Of a stretch of 37,996 nt of DNA, positions 25,276-33,319 are shown one piece after another. Within the stretch, counting starts at the first letter, position 1; the number at the start of each line of letters is the position of its first letter. Source of the stretch: an uncultured SAR116 cluster alpha proteobacterium (GTDB taxonomy: Bacteria > Pseudomonadota > Alphaproteobacteria > Puniceispirillales > Marisalimonadaceae); contig CABYBQ010000011.1 in NCBI GenBank assembly GCA_902517275.1, positions 1 to 37,996 on the forward strand, given 5' to 3'. The position numbers were made by a program, and so were the translations under genes. The notes beneath the pieces were generated by a model. It saw only the letters and a program-made list of their open reading frames with translations. It had not been told where the DNA came from and did no database searches.

Positions 25276-26349
25276 TTAGGAGAATAAACTTTTCCATCCT
25301 GGCTTTGAGTTGCCTACCGAAGTTGCTTCGTATACTGCTCTATTGCAGGCTCTTGCAACACAATCACTTGCCCTAGAACCGAGAGCTAAGATGTCTACAT
25401 TTTCTAAAACTTGATCTTTGCGATCTTGATTAGTTGAAATAGAAAAAATCGTGTCTCCATCCATGGGTGTGTGAGCAGGGCTTAAGGATTTTGCTATACC
25501 GTCATGAGCCATAATAGCTATTCTTTTTAAGTTTGCACGAGTTAAGGGTGCATCTGTAGCAACAACACCGATAACTGTATTACTTGAAATATCATTTAAG
25601 GTGTCTGTTATCCCAAGTGATGGAGGTATTCTTTTTGCTCTTAATACATTATCGTATCTTTTATTAGATGGCCCATATCCTCCAAACTCTTTATCCAACT
25701 CCAAGTGACCTGATAAAAAATAAGGTCCATCATTAAGTAATGGGTTCCCAACTGCATTATTTATTACAATAGCTCCAACTGTATATGCCTTTCCATTACA
25801 ATATGCTTGAGTCCATGAGGAGGATCCTTGTCCTCCCTTTAATGTTGCTGTAGTTGCACCACAACCTGCACCATAAGAACCTAATAATAAATCGCTGTTA
25901 ATTGACTTGTATGCTTTGTTTGCTAAAATTCTCCATGGAGATCTTTTACCTAATTCATTTACATGAGGATTATCATTAATATTAAGGTCAAAAATTACAG
26001 CTCCCGGTACTAGTGGTATGATTGATTTGCCTAATTGATATCCTTTTTGGTCTTCTCTCAATAAATCTTGAATTTCTGAACACGCATCAAGTCCGTATGC
26101 TGATCCACCAGAAAGTACTATAGCATCAGCGCGACCTATTGAATTTTCTAAACTTAGCATGTCAGTTTCTCTTGTTCCTGGGCCACCACCCCTTACATCT
26201 ACGGATGCAGAGAATGGACTATTTGCTGAAATAACAGTTACTCCAGTGCCAATTTTTTTATCTTGCGCGTGCCCTACTTGTACTCCAATAACATCTGTTA
26301 TAAGGTTCTTTGGACCGGGGCCAGAATACGTACTCAAATCTATCACCAT
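25276..26349 (-). CDS. P1 family peptidase (DmpA / L-aminopeptidase D-esterase / NylC superfamily)
   Basis: A 357-residue self-processing N-terminal-nucleophile hydrolase. Family blocks are ITDVIGVQVGHAQDKKIGTG at the N terminus, VDVRGGGPGTRETDML, GGSAYGLDA (residues 81-89), and GSYGAGCGATTATLKGG. The SSNTVIGVVATDAPLTRANL segment aligns with the autocleavage region: by analogy with NylC (Asn-Thr scissile bond), cleavage between Asn257 and Thr258 would free Thr258 as nucleophile. The natural substrate is unknown; members cleave N-terminal or beta-amino-acid residues and nylon oligomers. No signal peptide, so cytoplasmic. Ribosome site is weak. Confidence 0.92.
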   Translation of the reverse strand: MVIDLSTYSGPGPKNLITDVIGVQVGHAQDKKIGTGVTVISANSPFSASVDVRGGGPGTRETDMLSLENSIGRADAIVLSGGSAYGLDACSEIQDLLREDQKGYQLGKSIIPLVPGAVIFDLNINDNPHVNELGKRSPWRILANKAYKSINSDLLLGSYGAGCGATTATLKGGQGSSSWTQAYCNGKAYTVGAIVINNAVGNPLLNDGPYFLSGHLELDKEFGGYGPSNKRYDNVLRAKRIPPSLGITDTLNDISSNTVIGVVATDAPLTRANLKRIAIMAHDGIAKSLSPAHTPMDGDTIFSISTNQDRKDQVLENVDILALGSRASDCVARACNRAVYEATSVGNSKPGWKSLFS

Positions 26350-26410
26350 AATTTAAAAGAATGATTGTGTAATGACGTTAATATTATCTCTATATAAAGA
26401 CAACAAGTAG

Positions 26411-27589
26411 TTGGAACTGGAGAAGAGAAATACTTTAATACTATCAATCGCTCAGGGTCTATCTGTTACAACTACAAATATTAACATGATAAACACTGGA
26501 TTAGTTGGTACTATTCTAGCTACTCATTCATCTTACGCAACTATCCCGTTATCTCTTCAATTTTTAACAATAGCATTAACGCTGATTCCTGTTTCTTTAT
26601 TGATGGGTAAATTTGGAAGAAGGCCTATGTTTCTTATAGGTGCTATGTCAGCTTTTGTTGGATGTTTAGTCATAGCTTTTGCAATCTATTGCAAACTTTT
26701 TTCTTTATTTATTCTTGGTTCAATATTGTTGGGCTTTTCACAAGCAAACCAACAATTTTATCGTTATGCTGCTGCTGACAATGTTTCAATTAGTTTAAAA
26801 AGTAAAGCTATCTCTTTAGTTTTGGCTGGTGGACTCATCGCTGCTATCTTGGGCCCTGAAGTTTCTAGATACTCTTTTGATTTTTTCCCTGATTATATCT
26901 ATTTAGCCACATACTTATTTGCAGCAATAATACAAATAATAAATTTTCTAATTTTAATTTTCATAAACATAAAAAAACCAATTCCATCCAAAAAAACAAA
27001 TAGGCCTTTAGGTGATGTTTTACTTCAGAAAAATCTTATAATAGCTATTTTAGCTGCTGCTGTTGGTTATTCCCTTATGAGTTTTATTATGACAGCAACT
27101 CCATTACAAATTGTAAATGTATGTAAATTGGGTGATAGCGCAAGTGCAACTGTGATCCAATGGCATGTTATTGCTATGTTTGCACCCTCTTTTTTCACTG
27201 GTACAATTATTAACTCACTTGGTAACCGTAAAGTAATGATGATAGGATTATTTCTTTATGCTTTTTCTATCTCTTTTACAATTATTGGTCAGACAATCGA
27301 ACATTTTTGGATAGCTTTATTCTTATGTGGTTTAGGTTGGAATTTTCTTTATGTTGGAGGTAGTGATATCATTGCAAAATCTGCACTTCCAGAAGAAAGG
27401 GCAAAGGTTCAAGGCGTAACTGATTTTATTATTTTTGTTTTTGTCGCTACAGGATCATTTTTAGCAGGTGCACTTCACAGCACTCTTGGCTGGGAAATAA
27501 TGATGTTTTATACATCAATACCAATTTTTATCTTGTTTATGAGCATAATTATAATCAATCCTGATGGGGGGATTAGAGCGAGATACTAA
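26411..27589 (+). CDS. Major facilitator superfamily transporter
   Basis: A 392-residue permease with about twelve hydrophobic segments. The MFS loop 2-3 motif is present as LLMGKFGRRPMFLIG (about residues 63-77). An aromatic/Gln-rich loop, SQANQQFYRYAAAD, follows helix 4. The start is TTG 26411 with no good Shine-Dalgarno, yet the N-terminal helix (TLILSIAQGLSVTTTNI) begins right after it, so the start must be near. Substrate cannot be inferred; it is not in an operon and abuts the convergent moaA stop with no gap. The overall look fits the uncharacterised YfcJ/arabinose-like exporters, without certainty. Confidence 0.85.
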   Translation: MELEKRNTLILSIAQGLSVTTTNINMINTGLVGTILATHSSYATIPLSLQFLTIALTLIPVSLLMGKFGRRPMFLIGAMSAFVGCLVIAFAIYCKLFSLFILGSILLGFSQANQQFYRYAAADNVSISLKSKAISLVLAGGLIAAILGPEVSRYSFDFFPDYIYLATYLFAAIIQIINFLILIFINIKKPIPSKKTNRPLGDVLLQKNLIIAILAAAVGYSLMSFIMTATPLQIVNVCKLGDSASATVIQWHVIAMFAPSFFTGTIINSLGNRKVMMIGLFLYAFSISFTIIGQTIEHFWIALFLCGLGWNFLYVGGSDIIAKSALPEERAKVQGVTDFIIFVFVATGSFLAGALHSTLGWEIMMFYTSIPIFILFMSIIIINPDGGIRARY

Positions 27590-28606
27590 TCAGCCACCTG
27601 TAAGAGACATGTGTCGTTTTACAGATACGTTTGGAGATTGACGTGAAATCTCAAAGTCATGTCCTTTTGGTTTTCTTCCTATTGCCATTCTTATAGCTTC
27701 TTCTAGAGCAGCAGATCCTTCTTCTCTTAGGACAGTTTTTAAATCGGCATTATCATCCTGTCCTAAGCACATATATAACACGCCAGTGCAAGTAAGTCTT
27801 ACCCTATTACAACTTTCACAAAAATTATGCGTTAATGGAGTTATAAAACCAAGTTTGTTACTTGTTTCTTTAACTGACACATATCTTGCTGGACCGCTTG
27901 TTCTTTCTGGAAGGTCTTTTAAAGTGAATTCTTTTTCTAGTTCGGTTCTGACTTGTGATAATGGTAAGTATTGTCCATATCTTGTATCTCCTCCGATGTC
28001 GCCCATTGGCATAACTTCAATTATAGTCATGTCAAAATTTTCTTTACCACACCATTTAAGTATTTCGGAAAGGTGATATTCATTAAAGTTACTGATTGCT
28101 ACTGTGTTTATCTTTATTTTTAGACCAACTTCACGAGCTTTTTTTAATCCTCTCTTAACTTTCTCAAGATCTCCCCATCTTGTTATTTCTTCAAATTTTA
28201 TTGGGTCTAAATGATCTAAAGATACATTAATACGTCTAACACCAGCTTTGTACAATTCTTCAGCTTTTGATTCCAGCTGACTGCCGTTTGTTGTAATTGT
28301 TAACTCTTCGAGTAAGGTGCCAACCTCTTTGCCTAAATTATTAATTACTTGCATAATACCTTTTCTAACTAAAGGTTCACCTCCCGTTAATCTAATTTTC
28401 CTTGTTCCAAGTTTCATAAAAGTTCTACAAATTTCTTCAATTTCCTCAAGACTTAAAATATCTTTTTTTGGAAGAAATTGCATATCTTCAGCCATGCAGT
28501 ATGTACATCTGAAGTCGCATCTATCAGTAACTGACACTCGCAAATAATTTACATCTCTACCAAAAGGATCAATTAACTTATTTTGATTTTCAATTTTTTC
28601 GTTCAT
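27590..28606 (-). CDS. moaA: GTP 3',8-cyclase (molybdenum cofactor biosynthesis)
   Basis: Radical-SAM enzyme that, with MoaC, turns GTP into cyclic pyranopterin monophosphate, the first step of molybdopterin synthesis. The N-terminal cluster is C30-x3-C34-x2-C37 in [14 protein letters not shown], followed by [13 protein letters not shown]. The second, GTP-binding cluster is in [23 protein letters not shown] near residue 260. The protein ends with SLTGG, supplying the essential C-terminal Gly-Gly. All catalytic elements are intact. It serves the CO dehydrogenase encoded downstream and any other molybdoenzymes; no moaC, moaE or moeA is adjacent. Confidence 0.96.
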   Translation of the reverse strand: MNEKIENQNKLIDPFGRDVNYLRVSVTDRCDFRCTYCMAEDMQFLPKKDILSLEEIEEICRTFMKLGTRKIRLTGGEPLVRKGIMQVINNLGKEVGTLLEELTITTNGSQLESKAEELYKAGVRRINVSLDHLDPIKFEEITRWGDLEKVKRGLKKAREVGLKIKINTVAISNFNEYHLSEILKWCGKENFDMTIIEVMPMGDIGGDTRYGQYLPLSQVRTELEKEFTLKDLPERTSGPARYVSVKETSNKLGFITPLTHNFCESCNRVRLTCTGVLYMCLGQDDNADLKTVLREEGSAALEEAIRMAIGRKPKGHDFEISRQSPNVSVKRHMSLTGG

Positions 28607-28732
28607 TAAGCAAAATTTAGTTTTAAAATGATAAGAGAAACAATATTACACATTATTTTGGAAATTTAGTAACAATTTTTTCTTAAGAACATATAATGTA
28701 AATTTGTAGATAATTAATTTGTGGAATTTATT

Positions 28733-29392
28733 ATGAGTGATATTGGTAAAATATATAGACATAAACCTGCAGCAGGAGGTTTTTCTAGTCATTTAGTTGT
28801 TTTTCTTCACGGATATGGGGCTGATGGAAAAGATTTAATCGATTTAGCAAATCCATTTGCTATGGCTTTACCAAACGCTACTTTTATTTCCCCTGATGCA
28901 CCTCATCCCTGTACTATGTCTCTTCAAGGAAGACAATGGTTTCCGATTGAAGAAATTCCTAATGGTGCAATTAGAGCTTCAGAAAGTTTAATTAAATTAA
29001 TCAATAAAGAAGCAGAAGATCTTAATCTTACTTTTAAAGATGTAGTTTTAATAGGGTTTTCACAAGGAGCAATGATGAGCATGCAATGCTTATTATTAAA
29101 TAAGTTTCAACTTGGAGCTATTATAGGATACTCTGGTGCCTTAAGAGACGAAAATATTCAAGCTGCCAGCTTTCAGTTAATTAATGGTAAACATAAATTT
29201 TCAGATACTCCCGTATTGTTAGTTCATGGAGAACAAGATGAGGTCGTACCATTCCATTCATTACAAAAATCAAAATCACTTTTAGACAACATTGGTTTTA
29301 ATGTTGAAACATTTTCAAGACCTAAACTTGGCCATGGAATAGATCCTGAAGGTATAAGTAGAGGGATGGAGATGTTAAAACTAATAAATTAA
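28733..29392 (+). CDS. Phospholipase/carboxylesterase, alpha/beta hydrolase
   Basis: A 219-residue serine hydrolase of the acyl-protein thioesterase-like carboxylesterase family. The oxyanion HG motif is VVFLHGYGADGKDL near the N terminus, the nucleophile elbow is LIGFSQGAMMSMQ, the acid is in VHGEQDEVVPFHS and the His is in KLGHGIDPEG, giving a full Ser-Asp-His triad. No signal peptide. The frame is open to a GTG at 28721, but that GTGGA lies at ribosome-site distance from ATG 28733, which is therefore preferred. Substrate is unknown; short-chain or lyso-lipid esters are typical for the family. Confidence 0.9.
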   Translation: MSDIGKIYRHKPAAGGFSSHLVVFLHGYGADGKDLIDLANPFAMALPNATFISPDAPHPCTMSLQGRQWFPIEEIPNGAIRASESLIKLINKEAEDLNLTFKDVVLIGFSQGAMMSMQCLLLNKFQLGAIIGYSGALRDENIQAASFQLINGKHKFSDTPVLLVHGEQDEVVPFHSLQKSKSLLDNIGFNVETFSRPKLGHGIDPEGISRGMEMLKLIN

Positions 29393-29472
29393 TTAAAATC
29401 CTAATTTTTTTATTTAATAAATTTTTAATATTGATAGTCTAATTATTATTCAAATAATTTAATTAGAGTTCA

Positions 29473-30036
29473 ATGCCTGCCTATTCTTTTTCACCTACAT
29501 TAGTTCTCAACGCCGATTACCAACCTTTGAGTTATTTCCCATTATCACTTTGGTCGTGGCAAGATACAATAAAAGCTGTATTTCTTGACAGAGTAAATAT
29601 TGTTTCTGAATATGACGAAGTTGTAAGATCCCCTGGATTTTCAATGAAAGTACCTAGTGTAATATCTTTGAAAGAATACGTTAAAAATAAGAAATCTCCT
29701 GTTTTTACAAGATTTAATGTTTTCTTAAGAGATAAATTTTCTTGTCAATATTGTGGAGCAGTTAAACAATCACACGATTTAACTTTTGATCATGTAATAC
29801 CAAGGTCTCTAGGTGGAAGAACTAACTGGAACAATGTTGTAGCTGCTTGCCGCCCCTGTAATTTTAAAAAAGGTAGCAAGCGATCCAAGGAAATTAACAT
29901 GTTTCCTATTATTAAGCCTGAAGCTCCATCAACAAATTTACTAAAAAAGAATGGTAGGTATTTCCCCCCAAATTATTTACACGAATCTTGGCGTGATTTT
30001 TTATATTGGGATACAGAATTAGAAAGTAATAATTGA
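29473..30036 (+). CDS. HNH endonuclease family protein
   Basis: A 187-residue protein of a family widespread and strongly conserved in Alphaproteobacteria. The N-terminal half (TLVLNADYQPLSYFPLSLWS) is a family-specific lead. The C-terminal HNH zinc domain has C91-x2-C94 and C126-x2-C129 as metal ligands, D106-H107 in FDHVIPRSLGG with His as general base, and Asn in NWNNVVAAC. It stands alone between an esterase gene and coq7, not next to a methylase or phage gene, so a housekeeping or repair role is more likely than restriction. Its real function is undetermined. Confidence 0.9.
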   Translation: MPAYSFSPTLVLNADYQPLSYFPLSLWSWQDTIKAVFLDRVNIVSEYDEVVRSPGFSMKVPSVISLKEYVKNKKSPVFTRFNVFLRDKFSCQYCGAVKQSHDLTFDHVIPRSLGGRTNWNNVVAACRPCNFKKGSKRSKEINMFPIIKPEAPSTNLLKKNGRYFPPNYLHESWRDFLYWDTELESNN

Positions 30037-30050
30037 ATAAATCATAATCG

Positions 30051-30575
30051 TCATATTTTCTCTGAAATTTTTATGGCAGTTCTACAACCTAGCTGAACTA
30101 TAGCTTTCATTACATCAAATCCAGGCGCATTTTCACCATCATGCTCAACTCCAGTTTCAAGATGGTCAAGTTCATCATCCCTGAACTTCATTAATGTTGA
30201 TTTAAGTTTTTTATGTTTTTCGTTTAAACTTTCTGCCTGCTTTGCATAATGTTCTCCAATGACTTCTTCAACGGCTATTGTGCAAGCCATAGCAGCTTTT
30301 TCTCCCATTATAGCACTGGCAACACCAAGTCCATAACCCATAACATTCCAAAGAGGAAGAAGAGCAGTCGGTCTAGTATCATTTTCCACAAGAAGATCAT
30401 TAAATGTATCTAGGTGTTCTTGTTCTTGATCCTTCATGTGTTGAATAGTGGGGCCAACAGGGGTATTTTTTAAAATAGCCAATTGTCCGTCATATATCTT
30501 AGCTGCCGCCGTTTCTCCAGCATGATCAACTCTCAAAATAGAATCAATCTGATGTTTACTAATATTTTTTTTCAT
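30051..30575 (-). CDS. coq7: Demethoxyubiquinone hydroxylase (Coq7 family)
   Basis: Membrane-associated di-iron monooxygenase that adds the C6 hydroxyl in late ubiquinone synthesis. The 174-residue protein keeps the two-repeat ligand set: Glu21 in VDHAGETAAAKIY, Glu51-x2-His54 in QEQEHLDTF, Glu103/104 in AVEEVIGEHY and Glu135-x2-His138 in DDELDHLE. Its 5' end overlaps the 3' end of dsbB by four bases. This links aerobic ubiquinone synthesis and disulfide formation, which both use the quinone pool. Confidence 0.95.
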   Translation of the reverse strand: MKKNISKHQIDSILRVDHAGETAAAKIYDGQLAILKNTPVGPTIQHMKDQEQEHLDTFNDLLVENDTRPTALLPLWNVMGYGLGVASAIMGEKAAMACTIAVEEVIGEHYAKQAESLNEKHKKLKSTLMKFRDDELDHLETGVEHDGENAPGFDVMKAIVQLGCRTAIKISEKI

Positions 30576-31054
30576 ACTTTTATAAACCTTTTATTCATTA
30601 AAAAAAAACTTACTATCATAAACATAATAAATGACATAAGTGCATTCCAACCAGCTAATGACAACCCAAATATACTGAACATTACTTCATCACATTTAAT
30701 AGGAGACTTGTTTAGTAAATATTTAAGTGTATCTTTTGAAAAATCAATACTTGAAGAACATCCATCTGGTCCAGTCCAGAAATTCATCTCGATACCAAAA
30801 TGATATAATCCGGCTATTGAACTTGCAATCCAAGTTAGAGATAGACCTATTAAAACTAATTCACCTGCTATAAAATTTTTTTCTAAAGTTAAAATTGCAA
30901 TTAAACTGTAAGAAATGATTAGGGCGTGAAACCACCTTTGAGTGATGCATAAGTCGCATGGAAATGCGTTATGAAAATATTCCAAATAAAAAGCGAATAA
31001 AAGCATTAAAGAAGATATTAAAAAAGATATTTTAATAATATTGTTCATTAACAT
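30572..31054 (-). CDS. Disulfide bond formation protein B family
   Basis: Inner-membrane protein of 160 residues with four membrane segments; re-oxidises periplasmic DsbA and passes electrons to ubiquinone. The first cysteine pair is Cys33-x2-Cys36 in FPCDLCITQRW; the second is Cys99 and Cys121 (DGCSSS and IKCDE), both in predicted periplasmic loops. The last helix has GLSLAGWNALMS, typical of alphaproteobacterial DsbB-like proteins. The stop overlaps coq7's start as ATGA. Starts at Met1 or Met3 are both possible. No dsbA is in the window. Confidence 0.92.
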   Translation of the reverse strand: MLMNNIIKISFLISSLMLLFAFYLEYFHNAFPCDLCITQRWFHALIISYSLIAILTLEKNFIAGELVLIGLSLTWIASSIAGLYHFGIEMNFWTGPDGCSSSIDFSKDTLKYLLNKSPIKCDEVMFSIFGLSLAGWNALMSFIMFMIVSFFLMNKRFIKV

Positions 31055-31654
31055 TTACATATTATAAATCGTAAAAATTATAATTGCCAATCCTAAAACG
31101 CTAGATGAAATCAGAAGGTTTTTTTGTAAGAATAATAATGCTGGTTTACCAAAAAATTTAACCAAATAAGCAACTATGAAAAAACGAGTGCCTCTTCCTA
31201 AAATGGACATTAAAATAAATGCAAATATGTTTACTTCTGCTATTCCACTAGTAATGGTTATAATTTTATACGGAAGGGGTGTAAAAGCTCCTAAGAAAAT
31301 AATCAGCATACCGTTATCTTTGTAAGCAATCTTGACGGCATTAAATTTCTCTTCAGTAAACCAAGGAAAATATAGAAATAAATTCTCAATAGACGGCCCA
31401 ATTAAATAACCTAATAACCATCCAATCACACCACCAACTACAGATCCAATTGTACAAATAAATGCAAATCTAAAAGCTTTACTTGGGACAGCTAAAGTTA
31501 ACCCAGCCAAAAATGGATCAACTGGAAGAGGGAAAATAATTGACTCAATCATTGAAATAAAGCCTAAAACTTTGTCAGCCAAAGGCTTAACAGCATTCAT
31601 TTTAGCTTTTTTAATTAAGTTATTTATTATATTTTTATAGTTGTTAAAAATCAT
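31055..31654 (-). CDS. YqaA/VTT-domain (DedA-like) inner-membrane protein
   Basis: A 199-residue membrane protein of the SNARE-associated/VTT family. About four to five hydrophobic segments are interrupted by the re-entrant loop pattern: ESIIFPLPVDPFLAGLTLA, then FLGAFTPLPYKIITITSGIAEVN and ILGRGTRFFIVAYLVKFFG. The E-x4-P-x-P and G-x-F/T-P-x-P-x-K motifs fit YqaA rather than classical DedA. Members of the wider superfamily are lipid scramblases or undecaprenyl-phosphate carriers; the role of YqaA is not established. It directly abuts dsbB and starts a three-gene run with dsbB and coq7. Confidence 0.88.
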   Translation of the reverse strand: MIFNNYKNIINNLIKKAKMNAVKPLADKVLGFISMIESIIFPLPVDPFLAGLTLAVPSKAFRFAFICTIGSVVGGVIGWLLGYLIGPSIENLFLYFPWFTEEKFNAVKIAYKDNGMLIIFLGAFTPLPYKIITITSGIAEVNIFAFILMSILGRGTRFFIVAYLVKFFGKPALLFLQKNLLISSSVLGLAIIIFTIYNM

Positions 31655-31714
31655 AATTAATATGTCTTATTTATATCTTTTATTTTTTTAACATTGATAT
31701 ATATAATATTTATT

Positions 31715-31730
31715 TAAGTATACTTATAAT
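31715..31730 (+). promoter_or_regulatory. -10 region of tRNA-Leu with overlapping palindrome
   Basis: TATAAT at 31725-31730 ends ten bases before the tRNA. A 12-bp palindrome TAAGTATACTTA (31715-31726) overlaps it. No good -35 is visible. Confidence 0.45.
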
Positions 31731-31740
31731 TAAATATATT

Positions 31741-31825
31741 GGGGATATGGTGAAATAGGTAAACACGCTGGTCTCAAAAACCAGTGCCGCAAGGCTTCCC
31801 GGTTCGATTCCGGGTATCCCTACCA
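31741..31825 (+). tRNA. tRNA-Leu (anticodon CAA)
   Basis: A full class II tRNA cloverleaf. The acceptor GGGGATA pairs with TATCCCT (one G-U), the anticodon arm is CTGGT-CTCAAAA-ACCAG giving anticodon CAA for UUG codons, the long variable arm is TGCCGCAAGGCTTC, and the T arm is CCCGG-TTCGATT-CCGGG. A is at the discriminator position and CCA is encoded (31823-31825). The D-loop contains the GG of TAGGTAAAC. Confidence 0.96.
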
Positions 31826-31934
31826 AAATTAAATTCTAATTAATTAATATGTGAAATTATTTATCTTTAAGTTTTTAAGAATTTATAATATATAATATAT
31901 AATTAGTTTAGAATCATTTTAATTTAGATTTATT

Positions 31935-31941
31935 GGGAGGA
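31935..31941 (+). promoter_or_regulatory. Strong Shine-Dalgarno of coxM
   Basis: GGGAGGA ends five bases before the ATG at 31947 and fixes the start. The 109 bases between tRNA-Leu and this site are nearly pure A/T with repeated TATAATATA, where the cox promoter must lie. Confidence 0.65.
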
Positions 31942-31946
31942 TCTAT

Positions 31947-32801
31947 ATGATACCTAGTGCATTCACTTTTTATAAACCAGATAATATAGAAAAAGCTATA
32001 TCTCTTATGTCAGACTTTGGTGATGAGGCAAGGGTAATTGCTGGAGGTCATAGTTTGATACCAGTGATGAAACAAAGACTTACAGATATTAAACATTTAA
32101 TAGATTTGTCTGGGATTAATGAAATTAAAGGTATTGAAATTACAGGTAATCAAATATCAATTGGAGCAATGACTACTCAAGTTGAATTGATAAATAATGA
32201 AGAATTATTTAAAAAAGCCCCTATTATAAGAGAAGCTTCATTGCAAATTGCTGACCCCCAAGTCAGGAATCTTGGTACAATCGGGGGAAATGTGGCAAAT
32301 GGTGATCCAGCGAATGATATGCCTGGCTTAATGCAACTACTTGACGCTACTTATAAATTAAGTGGTTCTAATGGTGTTCGCGATGTTAAAGCAAGAGAGT
32401 TTTATGAAGGAGCTTACTTTACTGTTAGGGAAGATGACGAAATTCTTATTTCAATTTCCTTTGATGCTCCATCAGGTGGTTATGCCTATGAAAAACAAAA
32501 AAGAAAAATTGGTGATTATGCAACTGCAGCGGCTGGTGTAATATTAAAAGTCGAAAATAATATGTGTTCAAGTGCTTCTATAGCATTAACTAATTTATCA
32601 GACACTCCAGTATATTGTAATAAAGCCGTAGATATAATCCTTGGAAAAGAAATTGATAATAACATATTAACTCAAGTCACAGAAGCTTGTGTAGATCAAA
32701 GTGATCCTGTAGCTGATCAAAGAGGACCAGTTGAATTTAAGAAATACGTCGCTGGTATTGTAATTAAAAAAGCTCTTACAAGAGCTATTGAACGAACCTA
32801 A
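31947..32801 (+). CDS. coxM: Aerobic carbon monoxide dehydrogenase, medium (FAD) subunit
   Basis: Flavoprotein subunit of CO dehydrogenase that passes electrons from the iron-sulfur subunit to the quinone pool. The 284-residue protein has both pyrophosphate-binding motifs of the CoxM family at the expected places: Ala32-GGHS36 in [16 protein letters not shown] and Thr111-IGG114 in [19 protein letters not shown]. The C-terminal domain has [14 protein letters not shown], usual for the family. It heads the M-S-L order of CO dehydrogenase operons, 14 bases ahead of coxS. Confidence 0.94.
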   Translation: MIPSAFTFYKPDNIEKAISLMSDFGDEARVIAGGHSLIPVMKQRLTDIKHLIDLSGINEIKGIEITGNQISIGAMTTQVELINNEELFKKAPIIREASLQIADPQVRNLGTIGGNVANGDPANDMPGLMQLLDATYKLSGSNGVRDVKAREFYEGAYFTVREDDEILISISFDAPSGGYAYEKQKRKIGDYATAAAGVILKVENNMCSSASIALTNLSDTPVYCNKAVDIILGKEIDNNILTQVTEACVDQSDPVADQRGPVEFKKYVAGIVIKKALTRAIERT

Positions 32802-32815
32802 TTAAGGGGAAAGAT

Positions 32816-33319
32816 ATGGAAAAAATTAATGTCACTATGACAGTTAATGGTAAAGAAGAGACATTGTCAGTTGAGCCGAGAACACTTTTAGTTCACGCTC
32901 TTAGAGAGCACTTAGATTATACTGGTGCACATATAGGATGTTCTTCGTCTCATTGTGGTGCTTGCACCATAGATATGAACGGAAAATCAGTAAAGTCCTG
33001 TACAGTATTTGCCCCTCAAGCAGAAGGAGCTGAAATTTTGACCGTTGAAGGTATAGGTTCTCCCGACAAACTTCATGCTATACAAGAAATGTTTAAAGAG
33101 CATCATGGTTTACAATGTGGATATTGCACACCTGGAATGATTATGAGGTCATATAGGTTTTTACAGGAAAACCCTAATCCTACAGAAGAAGAGGTCAGAT
33201 TTGGTATTTCAGGAAACTTATGCCGATGTACTGGATACCAAAATATTGTTAAATCAATAATGGCAGCCGCAGATAAAATAAGAGATGAAGCTAACGTTGA
33301 GAAAAAGGAAATAGCATAA
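32816..33319 (+). CDS. coxS: Aerobic carbon monoxide dehydrogenase, small (2Fe-2S) subunit
   Basis: Iron-sulfur subunit with two [2Fe-2S] clusters that connect the molybdenum site to FAD. The N-terminal ferredoxin-like domain has Cys42, Cys47, Cys50 and Cys62 ([13 protein letters not shown]...KSC). The C-terminal helical domain has Cys101, Cys104, Cys136 and Cys138 ([10 protein letters not shown]...[11 protein letters not shown]). All eight ligands are present and spaced as in characterised CoxS. GGGGAAAG precedes ATG. The stop overlaps the coxL start as TAATG, indicating coupling. The 167-residue length is normal. Confidence 0.96.
   Translation: MEKINVTMTVNGKEETLSVEPRTLLVHALREHLDYTGAHIGCSSSHCGACTIDMNGKSVKSCTVFAPQAEGAEILTVEGIGSPDKLHAIQEMFKEHHGLQCGYCTPGMIMRSYRFLQENPNPTEEEVRFGISGNLCRCTGYQNIVKSIMAAADKIRDEANVEKKEIA

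Noticed and set aside
29473-30036. HNH protein as part of a restriction or homing system
   Set aside because: It belongs to a conserved housekeeping family of Alphaproteobacteria and has no methylase, intron or phage neighbour.
30483-30803. 106-residue plus-strand open frame across coq7/dsbB
   Set aside because: Antisense to two firmly identified genes that overlap by four bases; protein looks like random translation.
31826-31934. Possible small RNA or attenuator between tRNA-Leu and coxM
   Set aside because: The sequence is almost only A/T with no stable stem or T-tailed hairpin; best explained as promoter DNA.
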